Assembly: GCA_016714045.1 (NCBI GenBank)
Contig: JADJNY010000015.1
Span: 682,001 to 746,000, forward strand
Length of the DNA stretch: 64,000 bases
Direction: 5' to 3'
Source of the DNA: Planctomycetota bacterium
GTDB taxonomy: Bacteria; Planctomycetota; UBA1135; GCA-002686595
Shown here: positions 54,208-62,871 of the stretch, in pieces
Numbering within the stretch: position 1 is the stretch's first letter
Layout of the letters: each line of letters starts with the position of its first letter
Notes under the pieces: model-generated
Seen by the model: only the letters and a program-made list of their open reading frames with translations
Databases searched by the model: none
What the model was told of the DNA's origin: nothing
Program-made: the position numbers and the translations under genes

Positions 54208-55974
54208 TCAGGGCCGCGTCGCGCCGATCGATGGGTGCCAGTCCGCGCCCTCCGCGAGCTGGATCCCGGCGAGGAGTTCGCCGACGCCGCGCGGCGCCTG
54301 CGCGGCGAGGAACTCGCGCGCGAGGTCGCGCCGCAGCCCGAACGCACGGTAGATGCGCCAACCGGTGCCGCGCAGGAACGGGACCACGAGGTCGTCCGGC
54401 GGCGCGAACTCGAGCTGCTTCGCGATCTTCGCCGGGACGAAGCGCGGACCCAGGCCCGCGCGACCGACCGCCTCCGCGAGCGGCGCGCGCGCTTCGGTAT
54501 CGACCGTCTCGATCGCCGCGAACGCGGCGGCGAGGTCGTAGCCCGCGTTGCGCGGATGCACGAAGAACCGCAGACCGGTGAGCGCGACCTTCCACTGCTC
54601 GCCGTGCGAGCGTTTCGAGATCGCGATCGCTTCCTCGAGCGAGACGTCCGCGTGCTCGAATAGCGAGAGCGAGATCGCGGGCAGCAGCAGCGCCGGATCG
54701 TCGTCGTAGCGGCGCAGCACGGCGATCTTGTCTTCGACCGTGCCCTCGAGATGGTGCTGCACTTTGTCGAAGTACTCGGCGTAGTCGTAGCCCTTCACGT
54801 GGGCCGTCTGGTACGCGACGAAGCTCGGGTTCCACCAACCGCGGCTCGCCAGCCCCGCCAAGTCATACACTCCGACCCCGACGAGCGCCGCGACGGCGAA
54901 GCTCGCGCACGCGCCTTTCGCCTTCGTGCCCCGCGCGAAGAGCTCGTCCGCGCACGCCGCGGCCGTGAGCGTGCCGAAGACCCACACGGGTGAGAGTCGC
55001 AGGAAGAAGAACCAGTTGTCGCGCGGGATCGCCATGCCGCTCGCGAGGTAGAGCGCGAGGAACACGGGCGCCACGAGCGCCACGAGCGCGACGCGCCGCC
55101 GCCGCAGGACGTCGGGATTCGTGCGCACGAGCACGACACCGAGGCCGAGGAGCAGCGTGTACGCGATCGCGAGCACCCATGCGCCGGGGTCGCCTCGTTC
55201 GAGCGCGCCGAATACGTCTTGGAGCGCGGCCCAGCGCGGGATCTTCGCGCTCGCTCCGCCCTCCTTCGCGCGGACGAAGAGCGCGTCGAGTCCGACGTGC
55301 GACATCATCCAGAAGAGCGGCAAGAGACCCAGCACGGCGCCGGAGAGCGCGACGGCGATGCGGCGCGGCGAGAGCTCGTGCCGAGCGAAGACGAGCAGCG
55401 CGAGCGTGCTCCACACGATCGATGCGAGGGTCAGCAGCGAGAAGTAGAGCCCGAACCCGGCCGTGAAGCCCAGGCCGAGGAAGTCGCGCGTCGTGGGCGC
55501 GGGCGAGGCCGCGATGCGCAGCGTGAAGTGCGCGACGAGCACGAAGAAGAGGCACGCCTCGAAGTGCGTGCCGAGGCTGAGCATCGAGAAACGCAGGAAC
55601 GCCTCGGGCGCGAAGACGAAGGCGAGGCCGAAGCACCACGCCGCGCGGTCGCCGAAGTGCGCGCGGGCGGTGCGCAGCGTCGCGAGGAGGAGCAGCGCGG
55701 TCGTCGTGAACGCGACGAGCTTGTTCGCGAGCAGTGTCGGGCCGACGAGCGAGTAGGCGAGCGCGCGCAGGTGTGTGATCACGAAGCCGCCGCCTTCGTG
55801 GTAGACGTAGGCGAGGCGCCAGTGCTCGACGGGCAGGTGGTCGAGGATCGCCTTCGCGGCGGCGCCCTTGCCGAGTTCCTCCCCGTAGCCGTGGATGTCG
55901 GCGGCGACGAGGACGAGGAGCGCGCGCGTCGCGAGGAGCAGCGCGAGCAGGAGCCACGTGGAGCGGCGGGTCAT
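54208..55974 (-). CDS. Polytopic membrane protein, GT-C-like
   Basis: ATG 55974 (MTRRSTWLLLALLLATRALLVL) gives 588 residues with about ten helices and a soluble C-terminus. After the first helix: 'DIHGYGEELGKGAAAKAILDHLPVEHWRLAYVYHEGGGFVITH', with Glu/Asp in the first outer loop. The ~170 C-terminal residues (from 'HAYDYAEYFDKVQHHLEG') look like a separate alpha-helical domain. It could be a mannosyl- or glucosyltransferase of the envelope. Repeat copy C lies just upstream, on the same strand. Confidence 0.6.
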   Translation of the reverse strand: MTRRSTWLLLALLLATRALLVLVAADIHGYGEELGKGAAAKAILDHLPVEHWRLAYVYHEGGGFVITHLRALAYSLVGPTLLANKLVAFTTTALLLLATLRTARAHFGDRAAWCFGLAFVFAPEAFLRFSMLSLGTHFEACLFFVLVAHFTLRIAASPAPTTRDFLGLGFTAGFGLYFSLLTLASIVWSTLALLVFARHELSPRRIAVALSGAVLGLLPLFWMMSHVGLDALFVRAKEGGASAKIPRWAALQDVFGALERGDPGAWVLAIAYTLLLGLGVVLVRTNPDVLRRRRVALVALVAPVFLALYLASGMAIPRDNWFFFLRLSPVWVFGTLTAAACADELFARGTKAKGACASFAVAALVGVGVYDLAGLASRGWWNPSFVAYQTAHVKGYDYAEYFDKVQHHLEGTVEDKIAVLRRYDDDPALLLPAISLSLFEHADVSLEEAIAISKRSHGEQWKVALTGLRFFVHPRNAGYDLAAAFAAIETVDTEARAPLAEAVGRAGLGPRFVPAKIAKQLEFAPPDDLVVPFLRGTGWRIYRAFGLRRDLAREFLAAQAPRGVGELLAGIQLAEGADWHPSIGATRP

Positions 55975-56052
55975 TCTCTGGGGCGCGTCGGTTCCGGCGC
56001 GAGGGGAGATGAGACGCGACAGAGGGAGCGGGGGCAACGGAGTGCGAGTCTT

Positions 56053-56205
56053 GGCGTCGGTCGGGGCGCGATTGCCGGGTGAGACGGTGCGGGAGGAAGG
56101 GGTGCAGCGGAACACATCGGCTGCTTCGCGTTCCGGACCCCGCACAAGCCCGGGCCGGAGGACTCACCGCGGGCTTGCGCGGGGTTCAAGGGGCCCTCGG
56201 CAACG
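56053..56205 (-). repeat. Structured repeat family 1, copy C
   Basis: Minus-strand core 56205 to 56053 (153 bp) with no A/B-type leader. Hairpin arms CCCCGCGCAAGCCCG and CGGGCTTGTGCGGGG, loop GTCCTCCG; then the GGAACGCGAAGC...GTGTTCC part and GCCCCGACCGACGCC end. It ends about 80 bp before the start of the next gene on its strand. Nothing else was found in the gap 55975-56328. Confidence 0.75.
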
Positions 56206-56328
56206 AGCGCGGGTGGGGGGAGGGTGCCTTGGAGTTCGAGGGATGTTCCGCGGTTCGGCGCCTGGGGAGAGGCGGATCGGTGGAGTGGGTCCGAAGTGTT
56301 GCGGGGCCCGACTTGGATGCGGGAGAGG

Positions 56329-57927
56329 TCAGACGTTGCGCGCGAGGAGGGCGAGGCCTTCGCGCAGCTGCGCGCCGAGTTCGTGGGGCGTGCGCACGCT
56401 CGCGAGGCGGCGCAGGAGGTAGCTCGGGCGGAGGTAGAAGCGGCGCACCATCCGCTTCTTGAGCGCGAGCATCCGCTCCGGCGTCAGCGTCGCGGTCGGG
56501 AGGAAGGCGTCGGCGCCGCCCTGGTCCATGACGAGGTCGTCGGCGTGCGCGAGCCCGCGTTCGAGCGCGTCGGCGCGGAACGGCGTGCCGAAGCGCGGCA
56601 CGGCCATGTTCAGGCTCATGAAGTCGAGGCCGAGCTCGAGCGCGAAGTCGAGCGTGCGCTCGAGCGTGGCTTCGTCGTCCTCGGGGAGACCGATGATGAA
56701 CGTCCCGACCGTGCGCAGGCCGTGATGCTTCGCGCGCGCGACGCCGGCGCGGATCGCGGCGGTGTCGTAGCCCTTGCGATAGCGCGCGAGGCGCGCGTCG
56801 TCGGCGCTCTCGATGCCGAGGATCACCGTGTGGCACCCCGCACGCGCCATCGCGGCGAGGAGCTCGTCGTTCGCGGTGTCGGGACGCGTGAACGTCGTCC
56901 AAGAGAGGTCGCCGCGCGTTGCGAGGCCCGCGCAGAGCTCGAGCGCGCGCTTCGGGTTCACGCCGAAGGTCTGGTCGACGACGAAGAGCTCGCGGATGCC
57001 GAGCGCGCGCACGTGGTCGATCTCGGCCAGCGCGTCCTCGACCGGCCGTGCCTTGTAGCCGAGCGTTCCGATCACGCAGAAGGTGCACGGGTACGGACAC
57101 CCGTAGTCCGTGAGCACGGTCGCGAAGCGCGCGGAGCGCGCGAACGAGAAGCGGTAGCCGTCGCGCGGGAAGAGCTCGTGGCGCGGCGTCGGCACGCGGA
57201 ACGTCCCGCGGCGCGCGCCGCCCGCGCCGCGCACGATCACGCCCCGCACGCCCGCGCCGCGCACGACCACGCCGCGACCTTCGCCGGTTCCGTTCACCGA
57301 GGCGGTGCTTCCTGTCCGCGCCGCGTGCGCTCCCTCGACCTCACCCGCCAAGTCGCCAGCACGAGCTCGCTCGCCGCTTCCCGCTGCACGCGGTCGATCG
57401 TCCGCACGCGCGCGACGGTTTTCGTGCGGCGGGGCGACGGAATCGGCTGCGAGGGCCGCTCGCGCATCGGCGCGCCGCACGGTCATCGTCGCGAGGCCCT
57501 CGCGCTCGCCGTCGAGCCAGCGCAGCACGTCGTCGCTCGTGAAATCGTGCAGCGCGGCTGCGATCCACGGCTCTTCGGCCAGGCGTTGCTCGCTCGCCTC
57601 CTGCAGCACGTCGCCGATCGCGAGCACGGGCCGGTCGCCGCGCGCGAGCGACGCGAGGAACGCGCGGTCTTCGTCCCACGACACGGAGCCGACGAGCGCG
57701 ACGATCGCGTCCGGCGCTTCGCGCTCGATGCGCTCGCGCGCGTCCGCGGGCGAAAGACGTTCGACCATCGCGTCGATCACGGCGACCGTGTGCTTCGACG
57801 CGAGCGTGCCGGAGAGCACGACGAGGTCGATCGGGTGGAAGAGGTAGTTCGACTTCGTCGTCTTCGAGCAGAAGTAGTCGCGGATGTAGACCTCGCGACC
57901 GGGCGGGTTGAGCAGGAGCACCTTCAC
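56329..57927 (-). CDS. B12-binding-domain radical SAM protein
   Basis: GTG 57927 gives 532 residues. The N-terminal domain starts 'VLLLNPPGREVYIRDYFCSKTTKSNYLFHPIDLVVLSGTLASKHTVAVIDAMVERLSP', a cobalamin-binding type. The radical SAM cluster motif is 'YGCPYPCTFCVIG' (C-x3-C-x2-C), then 'ELFVVDQTFGVNPKRA', 'ILGIESADDARL' and 'TVGTFIIGLPEDDEATLERTLDFAL'. A low-complexity linker at about 190-240 (RGVVVRGAGVRGVIVRGAGGARRG) separates the two and comes from a 30-bp DNA repeat. The substrate is unknown; lipid, cofactor or sugar chemistry is possible. It overlaps the GT9 gene stop by 4 nt. Confidence 0.85.
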   Translation of the reverse strand: MKVLLLNPPGREVYIRDYFCSKTTKSNYLFHPIDLVVLSGTLASKHTVAVIDAMVERLSPADARERIEREAPDAIVALVGSVSWDEDRAFLASLARGDRPVLAIGDVLQEASEQRLAEEPWIAAALHDFTSDDVLRWLDGEREGLATMTVRRADARAALAADSVAPPHENRRARADDRPRAAGSGERARAGDLAGEVEGAHAARTGSTASVNGTGEGRGVVVRGAGVRGVIVRGAGGARRGTFRVPTPRHELFPRDGYRFSFARSARFATVLTDYGCPYPCTFCVIGTLGYKARPVEDALAEIDHVRALGIRELFVVDQTFGVNPKRALELCAGLATRGDLSWTTFTRPDTANDELLAAMARAGCHTVILGIESADDARLARYRKGYDTAAIRAGVARAKHHGLRTVGTFIIGLPEDDEATLERTLDFALELGLDFMSLNMAVPRFGTPFRADALERGLAHADDLVMDQGGADAFLPTATLTPERMLALKKRMVRRFYLRPSYLLRRLASVRTPHELGAQLREGLALLARNV

Positions 57928-59372
57928 GGCGCGCTCGCCCTCGCCGCGGCGTCGCCATCGGGGCGCGCCTCCGACCAGGCGCGTCGCGCTCGCTCCGCGC
58001 GTTCGCCTTCGACTCCGGCGGGGCACGCGGGCCCCGCTCGAGCGGGCGTGGGCTCCGCCGGCGCGACGCTCCCGCGGCCGATGTTGGGCGTCGGCGTGCG
58101 CTCGTCGTTCCGGCCATCGCCGGCCACGACGCGCAGACGATGGCGCGGGAGGCGCTGCGCGGGCGTGAAGAGCCGGCGCACCAGCGCACGGCGCGTCTCC
58201 GCGAGCACCTCGTCGACCGAAATGCCGACGAGGCACTCCGGGCGGCCGTGCACGCACGTCGACTGCTTGTTCTCGTGAACGTTGATGCACGGGCTGCACG
58301 CAGGCGGCTTCCACAGGCCGACGCAATCGACGCCGAGCGGGCCGTACATGACCGGCGTTTCAGGACCGAATAGGCCCACCGTCGGCGTGCCCAGCGCCGC
58401 TGAGACGTGCATCGGGCCCGAGTCGTTCGTGACGACGGCGTCGGCGCGCGCGAGCAACGCCGCGAGCGCGCCGATCGAGAGCTTCCCCGCGACGTCGACG
58501 AGCGCACCGGACGGGAGCTCGCCCGCCGCGCGCGCGATGCCGGCGACGTACTCGGCTTCGCTCGGCGCGCCGACGAGCGCGACGGCGAACCCGTCCTCGA
58601 GCACCAGCGCGCGGGCGAGCGCCGCGAAGTTCGCGGCCGGCCAGCGACGCTCGAGCGAGAGCTCGCCCGCATTGGGGTTGAGCACCACGAGCGCGCGCCC
58701 GCTCGAGAGCCCGGCGCGCTCGAGCGCATGGTCGAGCTCCCCGGCCTCACGCTCGCTGGTCTGGAACGGCGCGAGGTCGCCGGGCTCGACATCGGACCCG
58801 TCCTCGCCGCCCGCGAGCGCTCGGAAGTTCCGCGCCGCGTGCCAATACCGATTGAAGGGCACCGTGTGGTCGTGGAAGCCGCCGCGCCAGACGTTCGGCG
58901 CGGCGTATCCGTGCGTCGAGCTCGCGCCCGAGAGCAGTGTTACGAGCGCGGAGAAGCGCGTGAAGAACTCGAAGTCGTAGACCGCGTCGAACCGCGCGCG
59001 GCGCAGCTCTCGGACGAGCGCGGCGATGCGCGCGGAGAGCACGCTCCACCCGAGCGGACCTCGGCCCGTGTGCACGTCGAGCGTCCGCACCGCGTCGAAG
59101 ACGCCGAGGCCGCGCGCGAAGGCCTCGTTCTCCGCGAGGGTCAGGAGGTGGAGCTCCGCGTCCGGGTGCGCGCGCCGGAGGTGCTGCGCCGCCGCGGTGA
59201 GCATCTGGAGCGAGCCCAAGCCCCAGAACTTGATGCAGAGGATGCGCTCCGGGGCGCGCGCCGCTCCCCGGCGCCGACGCAACCAGCGCAGGGGCTGCGG
59301 CGCGCACGCGACCAGGCCGAGGCGCTGGTCGGCGCGCTGGAGGCGCTTCATCGGGATCGCGGGGCGGGGCAC
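57924..59372 (-). CDS. GT9 (heptosyltransferase-like) glycosyltransferase
   Basis: The 482-residue product (ATG 59372; ATG 59351 is an alternative) has the GT9 motifs 'RILCIKFWGLGSLQMLTAAAQHLRRAHPDAELHLLTL', 'DAVYDFEFFTRFSALVTLLSGA', 'VVLNPNAGELSLERRWPAANFAALARAL', 'DAVVTNDSGPMHVSAALGTPTVGLFGPETPVMYGP', and a Cys-rich segment 'ACSPCINVHENKQSTCVHGRPECL' found in ADP-heptose:LPS transferases. The C-terminal 70 residues are a disordered extension. It probably adds a heptose or similar sugar to the LPS core or O-chain, in line with the kds genes. Confidence 0.82.
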   Translation of the reverse strand: MPRPAIPMKRLQRADQRLGLVACAPQPLRWLRRRRGAARAPERILCIKFWGLGSLQMLTAAAQHLRRAHPDAELHLLTLAENEAFARGLGVFDAVRTLDVHTGRGPLGWSVLSARIAALVRELRRARFDAVYDFEFFTRFSALVTLLSGASSTHGYAAPNVWRGGFHDHTVPFNRYWHAARNFRALAGGEDGSDVEPGDLAPFQTSEREAGELDHALERAGLSSGRALVVLNPNAGELSLERRWPAANFAALARALVLEDGFAVALVGAPSEAEYVAGIARAAGELPSGALVDVAGKLSIGALAALLARADAVVTNDSGPMHVSAALGTPTVGLFGPETPVMYGPLGVDCVGLWKPPACSPCINVHENKQSTCVHGRPECLVGISVDEVLAETRRALVRRLFTPAQRLPRHRLRVVAGDGRNDERTPTPNIGRGSVAPAEPTPARAGPACPAGVEGERAERARRAWSEARPDGDAAARASAP

Positions 59373-59470
59373 GACCCTCCGATCCTAACGGCGCGGAGCG
59401 TCTTGCGGCGGTGTCCCGAGGGAGCTGGGCGGCGACCGGGGCGCGGTTCGTGCTCCGGAGCTCGCCCCCG

Positions 59471-60439
59471 TCACGGACAGAAGGTCGCCGAGAGGGCGTT
59501 CGAGGCGTTGAAGCCCGACCCGCCCGGCACGATGTCGCGGTACTTGTACTGGAAGTTCCAGGTCGAGCCGGGCGTGATCGCGAGGCCGTTGCCGGAGGTG
59601 AAGTCGATCGGCCGCGCAGCGACGCCCTGTCCGTTCGCGAAGACCGCCGGCAAGAGACGCAGGAGCGAACCGTCGACGCAGAGGAACCCGTTGCCCCACG
59701 GGATCTGTTGCTGCTGCGGACCGAAGAAGAAGAACCCCGGAGCATTCGGCGCGCAGCCGGTCACGAGCAGCCCGAACGAGTGATCGGAGATGCGCGTCGA
59801 GCCCGCGCTCGCGATGAGCGCGCCCGGACCGACCGAGTTCGGGGCCGCGACGCAGTACGTCGTCGTCGCGGTGCACGGCGGGTCGAAGTCGACCACGAGC
59901 TGCACGCCTGTACTCGCGAAGTAGCCCTCCACCCAGTGGATCGGATCGCGCACCTGCCAGCCGTGGTTCGTCGACGGTTGATCGACCCAGGACTGCACGT
60001 CGGCGACGAGCGCTGGGGTCGACGCGAAGACCGTCGGGCCCGAGGTGGTCAGGAAGGTCGAAGCCGAGGCCGCGAGGTAGTCGCCACCCGGTTGCGTCCA
60101 CGGGATCGTCCACGTCGTCGTGCCCGGGCATGCGCTCCACGGCGTCGTGATCCGGTGTGCGTCCACGGGGCCGTCGAAGAGGACGATGCCGTTCAGGACG
60201 AGCTGCGCCGAGTTCACGCGCGTGCCGGGCGGGAGCGCGCTCGCCAAGTCGAAGCGCACCAAGCCCTCGACCGGGATGTCGAACGCGGTGTCGAAGCCGA
60301 TCTCGAGGCTGCATTCGCCGACGTACTCGAAGCCCGCGGAACTCGTGATCGTGTGCGTCGTGACCGGCGCGAGGACGACCTGGTTCGCGCGGAGGGAGGG
60401 AGCCGCGAGGGCGAGGAGGGCGAGGGGCAGGAGCTTCAT
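59471..60439 (-). CDS. Secreted protein, DNRLRE-like domain plus FFFG C-terminal domain
   Basis: ATG 60439 starts a clear signal peptide (LLPLALLALAAPSLRA). Residues ~30-180 resemble a DNRLRE-type beta domain: 'VRFDLASALPPGTRVNSAQLVLN' and 'IHWVEGYFASTGVQLVVDF'. The C-terminal ~140 residues begin 'TYCVAAPNSVGPGALIASAGSTRISDHSFGLLVTGCAPNAPGFFFFGPQQQQIPWGNGFLCVDGSLLRLLP', a domain seen at the ends of many secreted proteins in Planctomycetes-like genomes. It is probably cell-surface; the function is unknown. The gene is alone on its strand. Confidence 0.65.
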   Translation of the reverse strand: MKLLPLALLALAAPSLRANQVVLAPVTTHTITSSAGFEYVGECSLEIGFDTAFDIPVEGLVRFDLASALPPGTRVNSAQLVLNGIVLFDGPVDAHRITTPWSACPGTTTWTIPWTQPGGDYLAASASTFLTTSGPTVFASTPALVADVQSWVDQPSTNHGWQVRDPIHWVEGYFASTGVQLVVDFDPPCTATTTYCVAAPNSVGPGALIASAGSTRISDHSFGLLVTGCAPNAPGFFFFGPQQQQIPWGNGFLCVDGSLLRLLPAVFANGQGVAARPIDFTSGNGLAITPGSTWNFQYKYRDIVPGGSGFNASNALSATFCP

Positions 60440-60712
60440 GATGAAGGTCCATTGTCTCGAACCACCCGGAGGGTTGCGTGCCTTCCTGGGAAATGCACGG
60501 CGCGGGCATCGAGCCGTCCTGGTGTCGGTGCGCTCTGCTCGGTCGACGGGCGAGTCCGCACGAACCACCGCGGGCATCCGCGCTTCGAGCGCCGCTCCGT
60601 GCGCGCGGAGGACCCTGTGCTGGCCCCGAACGCGCCCGCTCCTTATGATCTCGCCTTCGCTGCGCTGCCTTGGTTCACGGCGCAGACCCGCGCGGCGAAG
60701 GGCAACACCAGC

Positions 60713-62198
60713 ATGTGCGGATTCATCGGCATCTTCGGCCCGGACGGCACGGACGTGGCGGGCGAGGTCTACGAAGGGCTCCTGGCGGTCCAGCACCGCG
60801 GCCAGGACGCCGCGGGGATCATCACCTTCACGGACTCGTTCCATGTGAAGAAGGGGCTCGGGCTCGTCCTCGAGATCTTCAACGAGAACAACATGCCGCG
60901 CCTGCGCGGCAACCTCGGCGTCGGCCATGTGCGGTATCCGACCGTCGGCGGCGGCCGCAAGGACGACGCGCAGCCCTTCCACCTGACGTTCCCCATCGGC
61001 ATCGCGATGGCGCACAACGGCAACGTCACGAACTACGCCGAGCTGCTCGAGAAGCACTTCAAGCGCAGCGGCACGCGCCTGAACTCGTCGTGCGACGTCG
61101 AAGTGATCCTCTTCGCCTTCGCGAACGCGCTCCAGGCGCGCCTCGTCCCGCCGCACCGTCCGACGGCCGAGGACGTCTTCGCCGCCGTCCAGCACGTGTA
61201 TTCGGAGGTCAAGGGCGCGTACTCGGTCGTCGCGACGATCCCCGACGTCGGCATGGTCGCGTTCCGCGATCCGTACGGCATCAAGCCGTGCGTGTTCGGT
61301 CAGAAGACGACGGCCGAAGGCCGCTGGTACGCGTGCGCGAGCGAGAGCGTCGTGCTCGACGTCAACGGCTACGAGCGCAGCTTCGACCTCGACGCCGGCG
61401 AAGCCGTGTTCGTCGGGATGGACCGGAAGCTCGTGCGGAAGAAGCTATCGGACAAGCCGCACCGTCCGTGCGTGTTCGAGCTCGTCTACTTCGCGCGCCC
61501 CGACTCGTTCCTCGACGACGTCTCCGTCTACAAGACGCGCGGGCGCTTCGGCGAAGCGCTGGCGCAGCAGTGGATCGCGTCGGGCGCGCCGATGCCGGAC
61601 TCGGTGATCCCGATCCCGGACAGCTCGCGTGACGCGGCGCTCGCGATGGCGATGGAGCTCGGCGTCCCGTACCGCGAGGGACTCGTCAAGAACCGCTACA
61701 TCGGTCGCACGTTCATCATGCCGAGCCACAAAGTGCGCAGGACGTCCATCCGCGCGCAAGCTGAACCCGATCCAGCTCGAGTTCGACGGCAAGGACGTGC
61801 TGCTCGTCGACGATTCGATCGTGCGCGGGAACACGGCGCGCAAGATCGTGCAGATGGCGCGCGACGCGGGTGCCAGGAAGGTCTACCTGGCGTCGTGCTC
61901 GCCGCCGTTGATCGCGCCGTGCCCGTACGGGATCGACATGCAGACGAAGCGTGAGTTCATCGCGGCGCACGCGACGAACGACGAGGTCGCGGCGCTGCTC
62001 GGCGTCGACCACCTCGTGTACCTGGAGCGCGAGGCGATGAACGCCGCGGCGCGGGTGGGGAACCCGAAGCTCGAGACGTTCTGCAACGCGTGCTTCACGG
62101 GCGAGTACCCGACCGGCGACATCACGCTGGAGCGTCTGACCGCGCTCGAGACCGATCGCGTCCAGAACCGGGGCGAAGTGGGCTGCGGGGCGGGCTGA
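60713..62198 (+). CDS. purF: Amidophosphoribosyltransferase, frameshifted near 61757
   Basis: ATG 60713 followed by TGC gives the catalytic Cys after Met removal (MCGFIGIFG). The Ntn glutaminase part continues 'VQHRGQDAAGIITF', 'GHVRYPTVGG', 'AMAHNGNVTNY', 'AFRDPYGIKPCVFG'. At about 61757 ('PSHKVRRTSIRA') the frame breaks; 'KLNPIQLEFDGKDVLLVDDSIVRGNTARKIV' continues one base later, with the PRPP loop VLLVDDSIVRG, and ends at TGA 62196-62198. Dropping one base in CGCGCGC (61751-61757) restores one protein of about 494 residues. It makes phosphoribosylamine, the first step of purine synthesis. The stop lies in the CTGAG border of the 160-bp element. Confidence 0.9.
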
Positions 62199-62199
62199 G

Positions 62200-62359
62200 A
62201 GCCCGTGAAGAAATCAGAGACACCCATCAGGCTCGCCCGGAGGCGCCCCGGCGGCGTAGCGATTCCTCCCAGCATTGCAGGCGAATGCGCGTCGTCATCG
62301 CGCCTTGCCGGAACGCCTCAGGACAACCCTGCCGGGCATCCCTGATTTTCTCACAGGCT
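62200..62359. mobile_element. 160-bp inverted-repeat (MITE-like) element, copy E
   Basis: The ends are AGCCCGTGAAGAAATCAG and, inverted, CTGATTTTCTCACAGGCT, with CTGAG on both sides (62195-62199, 62360-62364). Same length as the copy at 53980-54139. The 5' CTGAG again includes the TGA stop of the gene before it. No ORF worth calling. Confidence 0.7.
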
Positions 62360-62871
62360 CTGAGCTCCGCCGGCCGTCGGGGCTCGAGCAGCGCGCGCGC
62401 CCTCGACGATCGATCTGCGCGGCAGGACACGCGCGTCGCCGAACGTCCACGGGCCGCTCGGCATCCGCGTGTCGTCAGCGCTCCGTTCGAACGCTGTCGG
62501 GAGCTTCGGCCCGCCTGCTTCCGATGCTCCCGGCAACGGAGCGACGAGGCGTTTCCCGCTCTTCGTGGCGCGCTGCGGCCGACCGGGCCAAAACGACCAG
62601 TGATCCGAGGGGGAGCTGGTTCATTCGTGAAACACCGTCTTCCGTCCGCAACAAGGCCCGGGGAGGTCTGCCCAGCACCAAAGGGCAGCTCTCGGAATGC
62701 CCGGAGCGTTCTTGGCTCACGGGCGGGCAAGGAGTACGACAGGCACTTCGTTCGGGGGACGGAAGTACCACTCGTCGTACGCACCCTCCGGTGCACGCGC
62801 CTGGCAGGCGTTAACGCGACGAGCTTTCGGCGCTCGGACCGCGGCTCTTCCCGGGGCCTTGGGAGTCTTGT
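62360..62871. other. 512-bp gap before the histidine kinase gene
   Basis: No believable gene. In-frame stops occur in the kinase frame up to 62814 (TAA). Frames on both strands give arginine/serine-rich text. It must hold the kinase promoter, but I see no clear promoter motif. Confidence 0.3.

Noticed and set aside
62275..62814. 179-codon frame after purF
   Set aside because: Starts within the inverted-repeat element and continues in arginine/serine-rich text; no domain.
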